DNA of 64,000 nt from Kribbella pittospori (GCF_004331465.1 NZ_SJKB01000006.1:310001-374000); one strand, 5' to 3'; counted from the first letter of the stretch, positions 1 to 8,503 are shown. Notes: generated by a model from the sequence alone, not told the origin. Translations and numbers: made by a program.

Positions 1-194
1 TCCCCGAGGGTGAATCCGCCGAACGCCTCGATGTGGCTGAACATCAAGACGATCGCGACGAAGTCCATCACCGTGATCAGCATCGAACTGACCAGCATCA
101 GCACGAACGACGCCGGATAGGCCAGCGACGATCGGATCCACATCAGGACCAGCATCCAGTACTGCGCAGGAGCCCGGCGGAGCCGCTCAACCAC
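1..194 (-). CDS. ABC-2 type transporter permease, second subunit (partial)
   Basis: Only the N-terminal 64 codons are inside the window; the gene runs off the left edge. The GTG start overlaps the TGA of the upstream permease gene (GTGGTTGA), so the two are translationally coupled. After a short basic N-terminus the visible part is hydrophobic, with a first membrane helix around residues 15-45 and a second starting near residue 50. The coupling and length pattern match the paired 6-TM permeases of ABC-2 exporters. The ATPase partner is not in the window and probably lies downstream, off the edge. Substrate unknown. Confidence 0.75.
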   Translation of the reverse strand, partial: MVERLRRAPAQYWMLVLMWIRSSLAYPASFVLMLVSSMLITVMDFVAIVLMFSHIEAFGGFTLG

Positions 195-984
195 CTTGGA
201 TCACCACCTTCCGGGTTGCCAACGACGTGGTGAGCTGGCCGGCCAGCATCAGCACGAGGAGCCAGCCGAGCTGGAACAGCAGTGCCGAGCCGATGCCGTC
301 GGGACTGCGGCCGAGCCAGATGTCGATCGGCACCTGCAGGGTCGCGGCCCACGGCGTCGCCCGGGCGAACTCGCCGATCCAGCCGGGGAACACGACCAGC
401 GGCAGGATCGTCCCCGAGAAGAAGCAGGACAGCACCAACGCGAGCTGTTCCATGCCGCGCGTGTCGGTGATCCAGAACCCGGACAGCGCGACCAGATAGC
501 GGATCGTGAAGCTCACCAGAATCCCCAGCACCAGCCCCACCGCGACGGCCAGCCAGGTGATCGGGTTGCTCGGAAACTTCAGGTCGAACACCAGCGCACC
601 GACCAGCAACGGCGCACCGCCGCGGACGACCAACTGGAACATCGCGCGACCGAGATCGACCGACAGCCACCACAGCAGCAGATGCGTCGGCCGGTACAGG
701 TCGACCGCGATCTCACCGCTGCGAACCCGCTCGCCCAGCTCGACCGTGGTGGTCGCGCCGAAGATCCCGATCGGCATCAGCAGCCCCTGCTGCAACCACA
801 CGAACGTCAGCGCATCGGACACGTCGTACCCGCCGAGCCCGGGCCGCTCGTGCCACAGGGTCAGGTAGATACCGCACAGGATGAACCCGAACACGGTATT
901 GGTGAACGCGCCGGACGCGGTCGCGATCCGGTACGTCGAGAAGCGCCGGAACGACCGTACGCCGATCGCCCAGTAGACGCCCAC
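187..984 (-). CDS. ABC-2 type transporter permease
   Basis: A 265-residue integral membrane protein with about six hydrophobic helices, of the kind that pairs with a second permease in actinobacterial ABC-2 exporters. The GTG at 984 is chosen over the longer frame because GGAGG lies 5 nt upstream of it and the protein then begins VGVYWAIGVRSFRR, a typical permease N-terminus. Conserved-looking features are the cytoplasmic GERVRSGEIAVDLYRP loop and a C-terminal helix pair. It is the first gene visible in its operon, followed with overlap by the second permease. The exported substrate cannot be told from sequence. Confidence 0.85.
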   Translation of the reverse strand: MGVYWAIGVRSFRRFSTYRIATASGAFTNTVFGFILCGIYLTLWHERPGLGGYDVSDALTFVWLQQGLLMPIGIFGATTTVELGERVRSGEIAVDLYRPTHLLLWWLSVDLGRAMFQLVVRGGAPLLVGALVFDLKFPSNPITWLAVAVGLVLGILVSFTIRYLVALSGFWITDTRGMEQLALVLSCFFSGTILPLVVFPGWIGEFARATPWAATLQVPIDIWLGRSPDGIGSALLFQLGWLLVLMLAGQLTTSLATRKVVIQGG

Positions 985-1189
985 GGCAACCTCCTCTCCA
1001 ACTTCGAGGTGGTATCCGGACCCAGCGGCACGCAGAACTACCCCGAATCCGACAGGACCGGGGGGTTCGGACACCACTGTGACGGCATGGCTGAACCACA
1101 CCATTTTCAAGGCAAGGATCGGACAGTACGCCGGACTTCGGGCAACCGTCAACCGGATTCTTCGGGTGGTGTTCCCGCAGGCGCGTGTG

Positions 1190-1682
1190 TCCCCCACGCG
1201 CCGCTACGCGTGCTCCTGCGTCGAGCGCTTCGCTGGCCCTCCTACCCGCCCGACCTTCCTACGGGTGCTGCCGCCCCCTTCACGTGCGCGGCTGCCGCCG
1301 CTCCTGCTGCGCGCTGCCGCACGGTTAGGCGGTGGGCGTTGATCGGGCGCGGAGATGCGGCTGCAGGTGGTCGGTCGGGACAGGGCGCAAGCCGTGGCGG
1401 TAGCACGCGGACTCGAACGGACGGCGGTAGTAGGCGCGACCGCGCGGCAGCAGCACACGGCACCACACCACGCGGCGGGCGGCAGCACACACGACCACGC
1501 GGTAGCCGCGAGGTGGGAGGCGGCGGCAGCCGCGCACGGAAAGCAGGAGGCGGCGGCAGCCGCGCACGCAAAGCAGGAAGCGGCGGCAGCCGCGCAATTG
1601 AAGGGGGCGGTAGCACGCGTGGGCTGGGCAGGAGCGCCGGGGTAGCGGGCGACGGAGGAGCTCGCCAGCGGTGCGTGGGGAA
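1190..1682. repeat. Long imperfect inverted-repeat element in the 985-1739 gap
   Basis: This fills most of a 755-bp stretch in which I see no credible gene. The best-matched arm segments are 1261-1308 and 1572-1620, which pair almost base for base in inverted orientation (shared core CCGCCCCCTTCA). The similarity continues more loosely outward to CCCCCACGCG at 1191 and GCGTGGGG at 1673. The interior carries further partial repeats, including two copies of GGCGGTAGCACGCG near 1396 and 1606. Open frames across it are low-complexity (Ala/Pro/Gly/Arg) and lack a start with a ribosome site. The segment 985-1190 probably holds the promoter of the permease operon. A decayed MITE-like element is one reading. 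Confidence 0.6.
1521..1598. repeat. 30-bp tandem repeat, 2.6 copies
   Basis: Exact 30-bp periodicity: units begin at 1521, 1551 and 1581, each opening with CGGCGGCAGCCGCGCA and separated by AAAGCAGGA(A/G)G. The third copy diverges after 1596. It lies inside the right arm of the inverted-repeat element. The period is a multiple of three, so it reads as short Ala-rich or Gly-Ser-Arg repeats in different frames, but no coding signal supports any of them. There are no spacers, so it is not CRISPR-like. Confidence 0.75.
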
Positions 1683-1690
1683 CAAACCTA

Positions 1691-1730
1691 CCGGTCCGGG
1701 CGGGGACCCCTCAGACCTCGCCCGGACCGG
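1691..1730. terminator. Stem-loop terminator of the 1740-2579 hydrolase gene
   Basis: A perfect 12-bp GC stem (CCGGTCCGGGCG at 1691-1702 with CGCCCGGACCGG at 1719-1730) and a 16-nt loop, starting 10 bp after the stop codon of the minus-strand hydrolase. There is no clear U-tract, which is common for actinobacterial terminators. Confidence 0.7.
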
Positions 1731-1739
1731 GATTGGGGG

Positions 1740-2579
1740 TTAGCTGATTTCGGCTTCGAGGACTCGGTTCAGGAGGGAGGCGAACGGGGCCGGGTGGCTC
1801 GAGTAGCCGGCGTGGCCGCCGGGGAAGGTTACTACGGGCCAGCCGAGGCGTTCTGCGATGAGTTGGATGGGGCGGCCGGGGAGGAGTTCGAGCGAGTGTA
1901 GGCCGGCGGCGGGGACGATTCGGTCGGCGACGGTTTTCAGGGCGTCCAGGTCTGGCTGGTAGCGGGTGAACGGCAGGAGTTTGTGCTGGTAGAAGTTGCT
2001 CGCGTTGGCTTGCATCCGTTCGGCCAGTTCGCGGTACTCCGGCAGCAGGTCTTCCAGCGGCGGCATTGCGTCGTCGTCCATCCCGGTGCCCATCATGAAC
2101 AGCACATCGGCCGCCGCGACCCCGTCGGATTTGTGGGTGTCGTGCACGTCCTCGAAGAACGCGCGCGCGTCCTCGGCGTCTGGCAGCACCTCGACGCACG
2201 GCGGTTCGTGGGCGACCAGCATCCGTACCCGGTCCGGGTGGCGGGCGATCAGCTCAAGTCCGGTGATCGCGCCGGAACTGCTGCCGAAGACGAACGCCGG
2301 TTCGTCGCCGGAGACCGCGTCGATCAACGCCAGCGCGTCCTCGGCCGACTGGTCGACGCACTCGTCGGCCGGCTGACCGTCGTACGGGCTCCGCGAGTTG
2401 CCACGCGGGTCGTACGCCACCACGGTGTAGTCGGCGGCGAGTTGCCCGACCATCCCGTCGAACACCCCCGCGTCCGTCGGGCCACCGGCGATCAGCAGCA
2501 GCACCGGCCCGGTCCCCGTGACCTCGTAGTGCAGCGTCGCCCCCGGTACCGCCAGCTTGTTCACAGTCTTCGCACCCAT
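1740..2579 (-). CDS. Alpha/beta hydrolase
   Basis: A 279-residue cytoplasmic alpha/beta-hydrolase-fold protein. The nucleophile elbow is GSSSG in FVFGSSSGAITG, the oxyanion region is LLLIAGGPTDAG near residues 25-36, and the catalytic His is probably in FPGGHAGY near the C-terminus. The start at 2579 is preferred over an in-frame ATG at 2663 because GAGAGG lies close upstream and the added N-terminal residues would be low-complexity. It stands alone, with a stem-loop terminator after it and the RecB-like gene ending 107 bp upstream. The substrate is unknown; a TAP-like esterase or peptidase is possible. Confidence 0.85.
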   Translation of the reverse strand: MGAKTVNKLAVPGATLHYEVTGTGPVLLLIAGGPTDAGVFDGMVGQLAADYTVVAYDPRGNSRSPYDGQPADECVDQSAEDALALIDAVSGDEPAFVFGSSSGAITGLELIARHPDRVRMLVAHEPPCVEVLPDAEDARAFFEDVHDTHKSDGVAAADVLFMMGTGMDDDAMPPLEDLLPEYRELAERMQANASNFYQHKLLPFTRYQPDLDALKTVADRIVPAAGLHSLELLPGRPIQLIAERLGWPVVTFPGGHAGYSSHPAPFASLLNRVLEAEIS

Positions 2580-2686
2580 CAGGCACCCCTCTCTCGTGCC
2601 TCCACCCTCGCCTCCCCCGCTGGCACCCCACGCACACGCCGCTGACACGGCCCCCTCAGCCAACCTCAGGCGACGTCAGGCGCGGG

Positions 2687-3583
2687 TCAGCCGAGGGATT
2701 CGTCTGTGGAGGGGATCGGAGAGGTGTCGTCGAGGCCGGACCACGAGTCGCGGGGTGGGGCGGCTCGGCGGCCTTGGGGGCAGATTCGGACGAAGTCGCA
2801 CCAGGCGCAGAGGGGTGAGGGCTCGGGTGGGAAGGCCTCGTCGGCTTCGGCGGGGGTGAGTCCTTCGCGCCAGCGGGCCTCGGCGGCGGCCGCGTCGTCG
2901 GCGATCGACTCGGCGCGGCGCTGGTGGCGGGCGAGCGACGCGTCGTCGTGGTCGGCGCCGGCGACAGTGTTCGTCGGCAGGTGGTGGAGCTCGACCCGCG
3001 TGCACGGCTTGTGCATGACTCGGCGCGCGCCCAGGACATACAGCGCGAGAGCGAGCGACGACCGAGCGTCCACCGGAGTCAGCGGGCGCCGGCCGGTCTT
3101 GTAGTCGACGATCGCGACCTCGGTCCCGCCGCTGCCGTCCCGCGCCGGGCGCTCGTCGATCCGGTCGACGCGTCCGCGCAGCGACGCCCGCTCGGTGGTG
3201 AACGCGACGGTGCGCTCCACCCCGCGCGGCTCGTAGTACGGATCCGAGTCGCGCAGGTACCCGAGCACCATCTCCGTCGACCGTTCACGCCAGTCCAGCG
3301 ACTGCTGGTCGTCCCGGAAGCCCTCGCTCCGCCAACTCGACCGCATCTTCGCGACCACTTCGTCCGGCGTACGGCGGGCAGCCGGCCACCGACCGAAGAA
3401 GTCGGCGAGCACCTCGTGCACGATCGCCCCGACCGTGTTGTGCGCCCACGGCGGCCCCTTCGGCGGCCGCGGCGTCTCCAGATACGTGTACCGGTATTTC
3501 CGTTTGCAGTCCGCGAACGTGAGCAGCTTGGTCGGCGTCGCGACGAACAGCCGCGTCGGCATCCCGGGCAGCATGTCGCTCAT
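2687..3583 (-). CDS. RecB-family PD-(D/E)XK nuclease with Fe-S cluster motif
   Basis: A 298-residue stand-alone nuclease resembling the C-terminal domain of RecB/AddB (Cas4-like). Visible motifs are a helix with H56-E57, the first acidic motif GRVDRID (D140), and the catalytic IVDYKTG (D160, K162). Four cysteines (C26, C259, C262, C268) are placed as in the 4Fe-4S staple of AddB and Cas4, one near the N-terminus and three at the C-terminus. The ATG lies one base after the marC stop (TGACATG), so it is coupled to MarC. It is probably a 5' or 3' DNA exonuclease in repair, but partner helicases are not nearby. The three-gene operon with PHP and MarC genes looks ordinary for actinobacteria. Confidence 0.85.
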   Translation of the reverse strand: MSDMLPGMPTRLFVATPTKLLTFADCKRKYRYTYLETPRPPKGPPWAHNTVGAIVHEVLADFFGRWPAARRTPDEVVAKMRSSWRSEGFRDDQQSLDWRERSTEMVLGYLRDSDPYYEPRGVERTVAFTTERASLRGRVDRIDERPARDGSGGTEVAIVDYKTGRRPLTPVDARSSLALALYVLGARRVMHKPCTRVELHHLPTNTVAGADHDDASLARHQRRAESIADDAAAAEARWREGLTPAEADEAFPPEPSPLCAWCDFVRICPQGRRAAPPRDSWSGLDDTSPIPSTDESLG

Positions 3584-3584
3584 G

Positions 3585-4202
3585 TCAGCCCGCCTTGATG
3601 AAGTCGGTGACGGCATCGGCCACCAGTTGTACGGCGATCGCACTCAGCAGCAGACCGGCGATCCGCGTGACGAGGAGTACGCCGTTCTCCCCCAGCAGCC
3701 GCATGATGATCCCGGAGAACCGCAGCGTCAGCCACATCACCATGTGGATCAGGATGATGCCGACCGAGATCGCCACCACGTCCGGGAGTGCGCCGTTCGC
3801 CCGCTGCACGAACACCATGGTTGCAACGATCGCACCCGGCCCGGCCAGCAACGGCGTACCCAGCGGAACGAAAGCGATGTTGACGTTCTTGGTCTGGACC
3901 GGGTCCTCGGCGGTGTCGGTCAGCAACTGCAGCGCGATCAGCAGAAGCAGCAGACCGCCCGCAGCCTGCAACGCCGGCAGCGTGATCCCGAGGTGGTGCA
4001 GGATCTGCTGCCCGAACGCCGCGAACACCACGATCACGCCGAACGCGACCAGCACCGCCTGCCAGGCGGCCTTCTTCCGGACTGCGCGGGACTGACCGGC
4101 CGTCAGCGAGATGAAAACGGGCACGGTGCCGGGCGGATCCATGATCACGAACAGCGTGACCACGACCTCGCTCAGCAGCCCGAGGTTGATGACACTGTTC
4201 AC
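3585..4202 (-). CDS. MarC family integral membrane protein
   Basis: A 205-residue inner-membrane protein of the MarC/UPF0056 family with about six hydrophobic helices. The family loop with GTPLLAGPGAIVATMVFV is present. The GTG start overlaps the TGA of the upstream PHP gene (GTGA) and the stop is one base before the nuclease start, so it is the middle gene of a tightly coupled operon. MarC proteins are not proven multidrug exporters, so no substrate is assigned. Confidence 0.9.
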   Translation of the reverse strand: MNSVINLGLLSEVVVTLFVIMDPPGTVPVFISLTAGQSRAVRKKAAWQAVLVAFGVIVVFAAFGQQILHHLGITLPALQAAGGLLLLLIALQLLTDTAEDPVQTKNVNIAFVPLGTPLLAGPGAIVATMVFVQRANGALPDVVAISVGIILIHMVMWLTLRFSGIIMRLLGENGVLLVTRIAGLLLSAIAVQLVADAVTDFIKAG

Positions 4203-5080
4203 GGCAGGTAGGCCTCGGGGACCTGGGCGTCGGTGGCGGCCGCGTTCGCCTTGGCGACCTCGAGCAGCCGCTCGAACTGCTCGGGCTCGGTCGAGTTCAC
4301 CCCCAGCTCATGATCGATCTTGCCCGCGCCGTGGTGGTCACTGGAGCCGGTGGCGATGATGCCGAGCTCGTCGGCGATCCGGTGCAGCGTCGTCCGGGAC
4401 TCTGCCGAGTGGTCCTGGTGGTCGACCTCGATCCCGGCCAGCCCGTGGTCTGCGACCAACGCTGCAATGGTGTCCTGCGTCATCACCTTGTAGCTGGACC
4501 GGCCCCACGGGTGCGCGATCACCGGTACGCCGCCGGCCGCGCGAACCAGGTCGATCGCGCGACCGGGCTCGATCGCGTAGTGCGAGACGTGGCCGGCCCG
4601 GCCGTCGGCGAGGTACCGGTCGAAGGCCTCGCCACGGTTCGCGACCGTGCCGTTGGCGACCAGCGCGTCGGCCACGTGCGGCCGCCCGACGGACGGCGTA
4701 CCGGTGGCTTGGGCCAGAACCTCGTCTACGGTGAGTGACACGCCGATGCTGTTCAGCCGGGCGACGATCGACGGGATCCGGTCGGTGCGGCCGTCGCGGA
4801 CGATCCGCAGCTCCTCGGCCAGCTCCGGCTGCGACGGGTCGAGGAGGTAGCCGAGCAGGTGCACGCTGATGCCCCGGAGCTTGCAAGAGATCTCGATCCC
4901 CGGCACGAACCCGATCTCCAGCTGCTCGGCGGCCCGGCGACCGTCGGTCCACCCGTCCGCGGTGTCGTGATCGGTGAGCGCGATCACATCGAGGCCGGCC
5001 TGCTGCGCGTGCGCGATCAGGACGTCCACCGGATCGGTGCCGTCCGAGCGGTTCGAATGGGTGTGCAGATCGATGCGCAC
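4199..5080 (-). CDS. PHP domain phosphoesterase
   Basis: A 293-residue protein with a complete PHP metal-binding site: HTH at residues 6-8, D13, TDHD at 36-39, VPGIEIS near 60, and later IAHPWG and SSDHHG. It resembles the YciV/RNase AM group, which acts on 3',5'-nucleoside bisphosphates or RNA 5' ends. That activity is known for the family and only inferred here. The GTG start at 5080 begins MRIDLHTHS, exactly at the first metal ligands. It is the first gene of the PHP-MarC-nuclease operon; its promoter must lie in the 130 bp shared with the divergent Nudix gene. Confidence 0.9.
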   Translation of the reverse strand: MRIDLHTHSNRSDGTDPVDVLIAHAQQAGLDVIALTDHDTADGWTDGRRAAEQLEIGFVPGIEISCKLRGISVHLLGYLLDPSQPELAEELRIVRDGRTDRIPSIVARLNSIGVSLTVDEVLAQATGTPSVGRPHVADALVANGTVANRGEAFDRYLADGRAGHVSHYAIEPGRAIDLVRAAGGVPVIAHPWGRSSYKVMTQDTIAALVADHGLAGIEVDHQDHSAESRTTLHRIADELGIIATGSSDHHGAGKIDHELGVNSTEPEQFERLLEVAKANAAATDAQVPEAYLP

Positions 5081-5208
5081 GAGCGGTGAGGATCCCTTCG
5101 GTGTCCGTGACCATGTCCGTGATCAGGACATCTGTCACCGCAGATGCTAGCCGCGTTCACTCGCCGGACCTGTCAGTTGTCCCCAGGCGAGCACTATCCT
5201 GCCGTCGC

Positions 5209-5613
5209 ATGGATGCCGAGCGGGTCGACTGTGTGGGTGCTCTCGTGTACGACGAGCAGCGCCGGCTGCTCGTGGTGCGCCGGGCCAATGAACCCGGCCG
5301 CGGGCTGTGGTCCCTCCCTGGCGGACGGGTCGAGCCGGGTGAGAACGATCCGGCCGCGGTGGCGCGCGAGGTCGCCGAGGAAACCGGTCTGACCGTGCAG
5401 GTCGGGGCCATGGTCGGTGAGGTCGAACGCGACGGGCCGAAGGGCCAGCTGTACGTGATCCGCGACTACGAGGCGACCGCGGTCGGCGGCACACTCACTC
5501 CCGGTGACGACGCGACCGACGCGAAGTTCGTCACCCGCACCGAGTTCCTCGCCCTGTCGACCACAACTCTGCTCGTTTCCACGTTGGAGCAGTGGAACGC
5601 GCTCCCCGGCTGA
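5209..5613 (+). CDS. Nudix hydrolase
   Basis: A 134-residue protein with a canonical Nudix box (G-x5-E-x7-RE-V-AEE-x-GL, within residues 37-60) that binds Mg and cleaves nucleoside diphosphates linked to another group. The start at 5209 (MDAERVDCVGAL) is supported by TATCCT at 5195-5200, 8 nt upstream, which suggests a leaderless mRNA, and by the fact that Nudix domains normally begin within the first few residues. It is MutT-like in size; substrate unknown. It is convergent with the AraC-type gene, with stop codons directly abutting at 5613/5614. Confidence 0.9.
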   Translation: MDAERVDCVGALVYDEQRRLLVVRRANEPGRGLWSLPGGRVEPGENDPAAVAREVAEETGLTVQVGAMVGEVERDGPKGQLYVIRDYEATAVGGTLTPGDDATDAKFVTRTEFLALSTTTLLVSTLEQWNALPG

Positions 5614-6321
5614 TCAGCAGTTGGTGACCGGGACCCGGCCGGTGGCGAACGCAGCCGGAGTGACCCGCATCAGCGCGCGGAAATCGGCGATCAGATGGGA
5701 CTGATCGGCGTACCCCGCCCCCGTGGCCGCGGTCGACCAGGAGCGGCGGTCCTGGCTGATGAGGCCACGCACGCGGGCGATCCGGGCGAAATGCTTCGGT
5801 GACAGCCCAACGGCCTGCCGGAAGATCCGGCGCAGATACCGATCACTCACACCGAGGCGGCTTGCGGTCTCCCCCACGCTCCGGGGCGACGAGAGTTCCT
5901 CCACCGCCTCGCCGATCAACTCGAACCGCTCGGGCAGCCGGCGTGGGAGCCGCTCGAGCAGATGGCTCCCGATGACCGCAACCGCTTGCTCAGGGTGATC
6001 GCGATCCAGCCGCTCCGAAAGCCCTGCAGCCGTCGCACACACGTCGCTCAGCGGCACGATCCGGTCGACCAACTCATCGGCGGCAGTCCCCAGCAGCGGC
6101 ATCGCCCGCCCGGGCCGGATCCGCAGCCGCAGGCAGACGGGCAGTTCCTTGCCCGAGTGGTACGACGCCCTGGTCCGCGGACCCGCGATCAGTACGTCGC
6201 TCTCCCCGGCGGCGTTGATCCGCCACACCACCGTGGTCGCGGGGTCCGGTGGGAGCACGATCATCGACGCGTCGCAGCGTTGCAGGGTGATCTCCTCGAC
6301 CCAGGGCTCCAGTGCGCGCAC
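5614..6321 (-). CDS. AraC-family transcriptional regulator
   Basis: A 235-residue protein with an N-terminal cupin-like sensor region (DUF6597-like) and a C-terminal AraC HTH pair. The second HTH includes GYADQSHLIADFRALMRVTPAAF, a standard AraC signature. The GTG start has TAGGCT at 6328-6333, 6 nt upstream, consistent with a leaderless transcript. It is divergent from the NmrA-like reductase at 6407, with an 85-bp intergenic region, so that gene is its likely target. Ligand unknown. Confidence 0.88.
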   Translation of the reverse strand: MRALEPWVEEITLQRCDASMIVLPPDPATTVVWRINAAGESDVLIAGPRTRASYHSGKELPVCLRLRIRPGRAMPLLGTAADELVDRIVPLSDVCATAAGLSERLDRDHPEQAVAVIGSHLLERLPRRLPERFELIGEAVEELSSPRSVGETASRLGVSDRYLRRIFRQAVGLSPKHFARIARVRGLISQDRRSWSTAATGAGYADQSHLIADFRALMRVTPAAFATGRVPVTNC

Positions 6322-6406
6322 GGTTCGAGCCTAGCCAGTCGTCGGCCCAGTCCGTAGTACCGAAAGTTCCTATCCAGCGGTACGGCGTACTCCGCAGAGT
6401 GATCCC

Positions 6407-7249
6407 ATGATCCTGGTCACCGGTGCCACCGGCACCATCGGAAGCGAGCTCGTCCGTCAACTGGTTGCCCGCGGCATCCCCGTCCGCGCGATGACGCGCG
6501 AACCGGGCCGCATGCAACCATCTGCCGGCATCGCCATCACACAAGGGGATTTCGAGGATCCCGCATCGTTGCGGCAAGCAACTGAGGATGTGCGCGAGGT
6601 CTTCCTGCTCAGCGCACCGGGGCCACGGGTGCCGGTACACGATCGGGCGATGGTGGAGGCCGCGGCCGAGGCCGGCGTACGGAAGATCGTCAAGTTGTCG
6701 GCGATCGGCAGCACTGATGAGGGTATGGCAGGCAACTGGCATGCGGCCGGTGAGCAGGCAGTCCGCGAGAGCGGGCTGGCCTGGACGATCCTGCGACCGG
6801 CCGGCTTTGCGTCGAACGCCCTGCGTTGGGTGCCGGCGATCCGCACCGGACAACCGATCCCCAATCTGACCGGCTCGGGCGTGCACGCGTTCGTGGATCC
6901 GCGTGATGTCGCCGCCGTCGCGGCCGAGGCACTGCTGTCGGCGGATTGCGACGGGCAGATCTACACGCTGACCGGGCCGGAACTGTTGAGTGTGCCTGAT
7001 CAGGTAACGCAGGTGTCGGAGGTGCTCGGCCGGGATCTCGCGGTGAGCGACGTACCGCTGGAGGTCGCGGCGGAGCAGATGCGGGCCGCGGGGATGGACG
7101 AGGCGGTGGTGTCGGTCGCGATCCGGGGTGCCGAGCTGATCAGGAGCGGTGGCGAGAAGACGCTGACCGCCGATGTCGAGCGGGTGCTCGGGCGCCCGGC
7201 CCGCAGCTTCCGCGGCTGGGTGGAAAGCAATCGCGCTGCGTTCGGGTGA
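6407..7249 (+). CDS. NmrA-like NAD(P)-binding protein (atypical SDR)
   Basis: A 280-residue Rossmann-fold protein of the atypical short-chain dehydrogenase type. It opens with ILVTGATGTIGSELVRQL (GxxGxxG dinucleotide site at residues 6-12). It lacks an obvious YxxxK active site, as in NmrA/QOR2-like proteins, so it may be a redox sensor or a quinone reductase-like enzyme. It is divergent from an AraC regulator that probably controls it. Its stop overlaps a possible GTG start of the next gene. Confidence 0.88.
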   Translation: MILVTGATGTIGSELVRQLVARGIPVRAMTREPGRMQPSAGIAITQGDFEDPASLRQATEDVREVFLLSAPGPRVPVHDRAMVEAAAEAGVRKIVKLSAIGSTDEGMAGNWHAAGEQAVRESGLAWTILRPAGFASNALRWVPAIRTGQPIPNLTGSGVHAFVDPRDVAAVAAEALLSADCDGQIYTLTGPELLSVPDQVTQVSEVLGRDLAVSDVPLEVAAEQMRAAGMDEAVVSVAIRGAELIRSGGEKTLTADVERVLGRPARSFRGWVESNRAAFG

Positions 7250-7266
7250 TCGGCCAGACTGACCCG

Positions 7267-8031
7267 ATGGAGAACGTCGTGCAGGCGATCGAGGAGAACG
7301 CGGCCGAACTGCTGATGGCGATGGGGGCCGCCGGAGGTGGTGTGCAGCGGGACGACGCGGCAGCGCGATGGACGATCGGAGGTTCGCCGATCGATTATCA
7401 CAACGCGGTGGTCGGGGCGACCGGCAAGCAGGTGATCGCGGAATCCCTTGCTGAGCTGAGGAATCACGGCGTACCAGGGACCTGGCACGTCGGTCCGTCG
7501 ATGCAATCGGGCGACCTGGCCGAGCGATTGGCCGCCGGCGGCTTCGCGTTCGGTGGCAGTGAGCCCGGGATGGCGGTGCGGCTGGACGAGCTGCGTACGC
7601 CGGCCGACGTACCAGGGCTGGAGATCACGCGGGTGCGGGACGACGAGGAGCTCGCGACGTGGGAGGCGACGCTCGGGCGCGGGTTCGGCGAGGGCGTGAA
7701 GGAGGCTCGGTGGGTCGCCGAGGTCTACCGCAAGCTCGGGTACGGCGATCCGTGGCGCCACTACCTCGGACGGCTCGACGGTGAGCCGGTCGCGACGACC
7801 ACGATCTTCCTCGGCGCCGGCGTGGCCGGGGTGTACTTCGTGATGACGGTCCCCGAGGCGCGGCGGCGCGGGATCGGCGCGGCGATCACGTACGCCGCCC
7901 TCCGCGAGGCCGCCGGCGTCGCGGAGTACGGCGTACTGGGATCGTCTCCGGCCGGGCGGTCGGTGTACGCCGGGCTCGGGTTCCGCGAGTACTGCACGAT
8001 CGACCTCTACGAGTGGGCGCCAACCGGCTGA
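7267..8031 (+). CDS. GNAT family N-acetyltransferase
   Basis: A 254-residue protein with a C-terminal GNAT fold. The acetyl-CoA site is the region around VPEARRRGIGAAITYAAL, followed by the GSSPAGRSVYAGLGFREY beta-bulge segment. I chose ATG 7267 (MENVVQAIEENAAE). A GTG at 7246 overlapping the previous stop would add seven residues and is possible. It follows the NmrA-like gene by 17 bp and is probably co-transcribed. Its 3' end overlaps the convergent DUF4267-like gene by 25 bp. Substrate unknown. Confidence 0.85.
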   Translation: MENVVQAIEENAAELLMAMGAAGGGVQRDDAAARWTIGGSPIDYHNAVVGATGKQVIAESLAELRNHGVPGTWHVGPSMQSGDLAERLAAGGFAFGGSEPGMAVRLDELRTPADVPGLEITRVRDDEELATWEATLGRGFGEGVKEARWVAEVYRKLGYGDPWRHYLGRLDGEPVATTTIFLGAGVAGVYFVMTVPEARRRGIGAAITYAALREAAGVAEYGVLGSSPAGRSVYAGLGFREYCTIDLYEWAPTG

Positions 8032-8423
8032 GCAACGGCCGCAACTGCGGAGCGTTCGCGGAGCAACAGCCAGGCGTCGAAGAGGACCACCACGGCGGTG
8101 AGGCCGTGGACGCCGAGCGCGGTGGCGACCGGCCCGTCGTGGGTCAGGACGACGATCATGTCCGTGACCGGGATGAGTGTGGCGAGCGCCATCACGATGC
8201 CGGTGGCACGACGTTCACCAAGTGCGAACAGGACCAGGATGATCAGGCCGTAGACGGTGTCGCGGATCCCCTTCACGGGGAAGTACCCGGCTGCGGTGCC
8301 GGTCGGCCAGGGATCGATGCCGAACCCGGCTGCGGCGCTGTGCCCGTCGAACAGGAACCACAGGCCGAACGAGATCGGGAACAGGCCGAGCAGGACGGTG
8401 AGCACGGTGACGAAACGACGCAT
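8007..8423 (-). CDS. Small membrane protein, DUF4267-like
   Basis: A 138-residue protein with four predicted membrane helices (roughly residues 4-26, 54-70, 75-95 and 103-122) and a GRxxK-poor, WF-rich first loop. It looks like the DUF4267 family of unknown function. It is divergent from a TetR regulator, and the 89 bp between them hold repeated CTAGCG..GCTAA boxes, so it is the likely target of that regulator. Confidence 0.78.
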   Translation of the reverse strand: MRRFVTVLTVLLGLFPISFGLWFLFDGHSAAAGFGIDPWPTGTAAGYFPVKGIRDTVYGLIILVLFALGERRATGIVMALATLIPVTDMIVVLTHDGPVATALGVHGLTAVVVLFDAWLLLRERSAVAAVAQPVGAHS

Positions 8424-8438
8424 GACTGACTCCTTGAT

Positions 8439-8503
8439 CTAGCGCTGCTAACTTCCCTAGCGACGCTAACACTGCCGTTGCTAGATTGTCTAGCGGTGCT
8501 AAG
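8439..8503. promoter_or_regulatory. Triplicated TetR-type operator between DUF4267 and TetR genes
   Basis: Three near-identical palindromic boxes: CTAGCGCTGCTAAC (8439-8452), CTAGCGACGCTAAC (8457-8470) and CTAGCGGTGCTAAG (8490-8503), plus an inverted half GTTGCTAG (8477-8484). The consensus is CTAGCGnnGCTAA. The first two are 18 bp apart. The third overlaps the -10 of the TetR promoter, so autorepression is expected. Confidence 0.8.

Noticed and set aside
1521..1598. Possible CRISPR array
   Set aside because: The 30-bp units are directly adjacent without spacers and without cas genes nearby.
985..1740. Possible repeat-rich protein gene
   Set aside because: All frames are low-complexity, lack a ribosome site, and the sequence is better explained by inverted repeats.
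196..1743. Long + strand open frame of 515 codons
   Set aside because: It runs antisense to the ABC-2 permease and through low-complexity repeats; the minus-strand permease has real membrane segments and a ribosome site.
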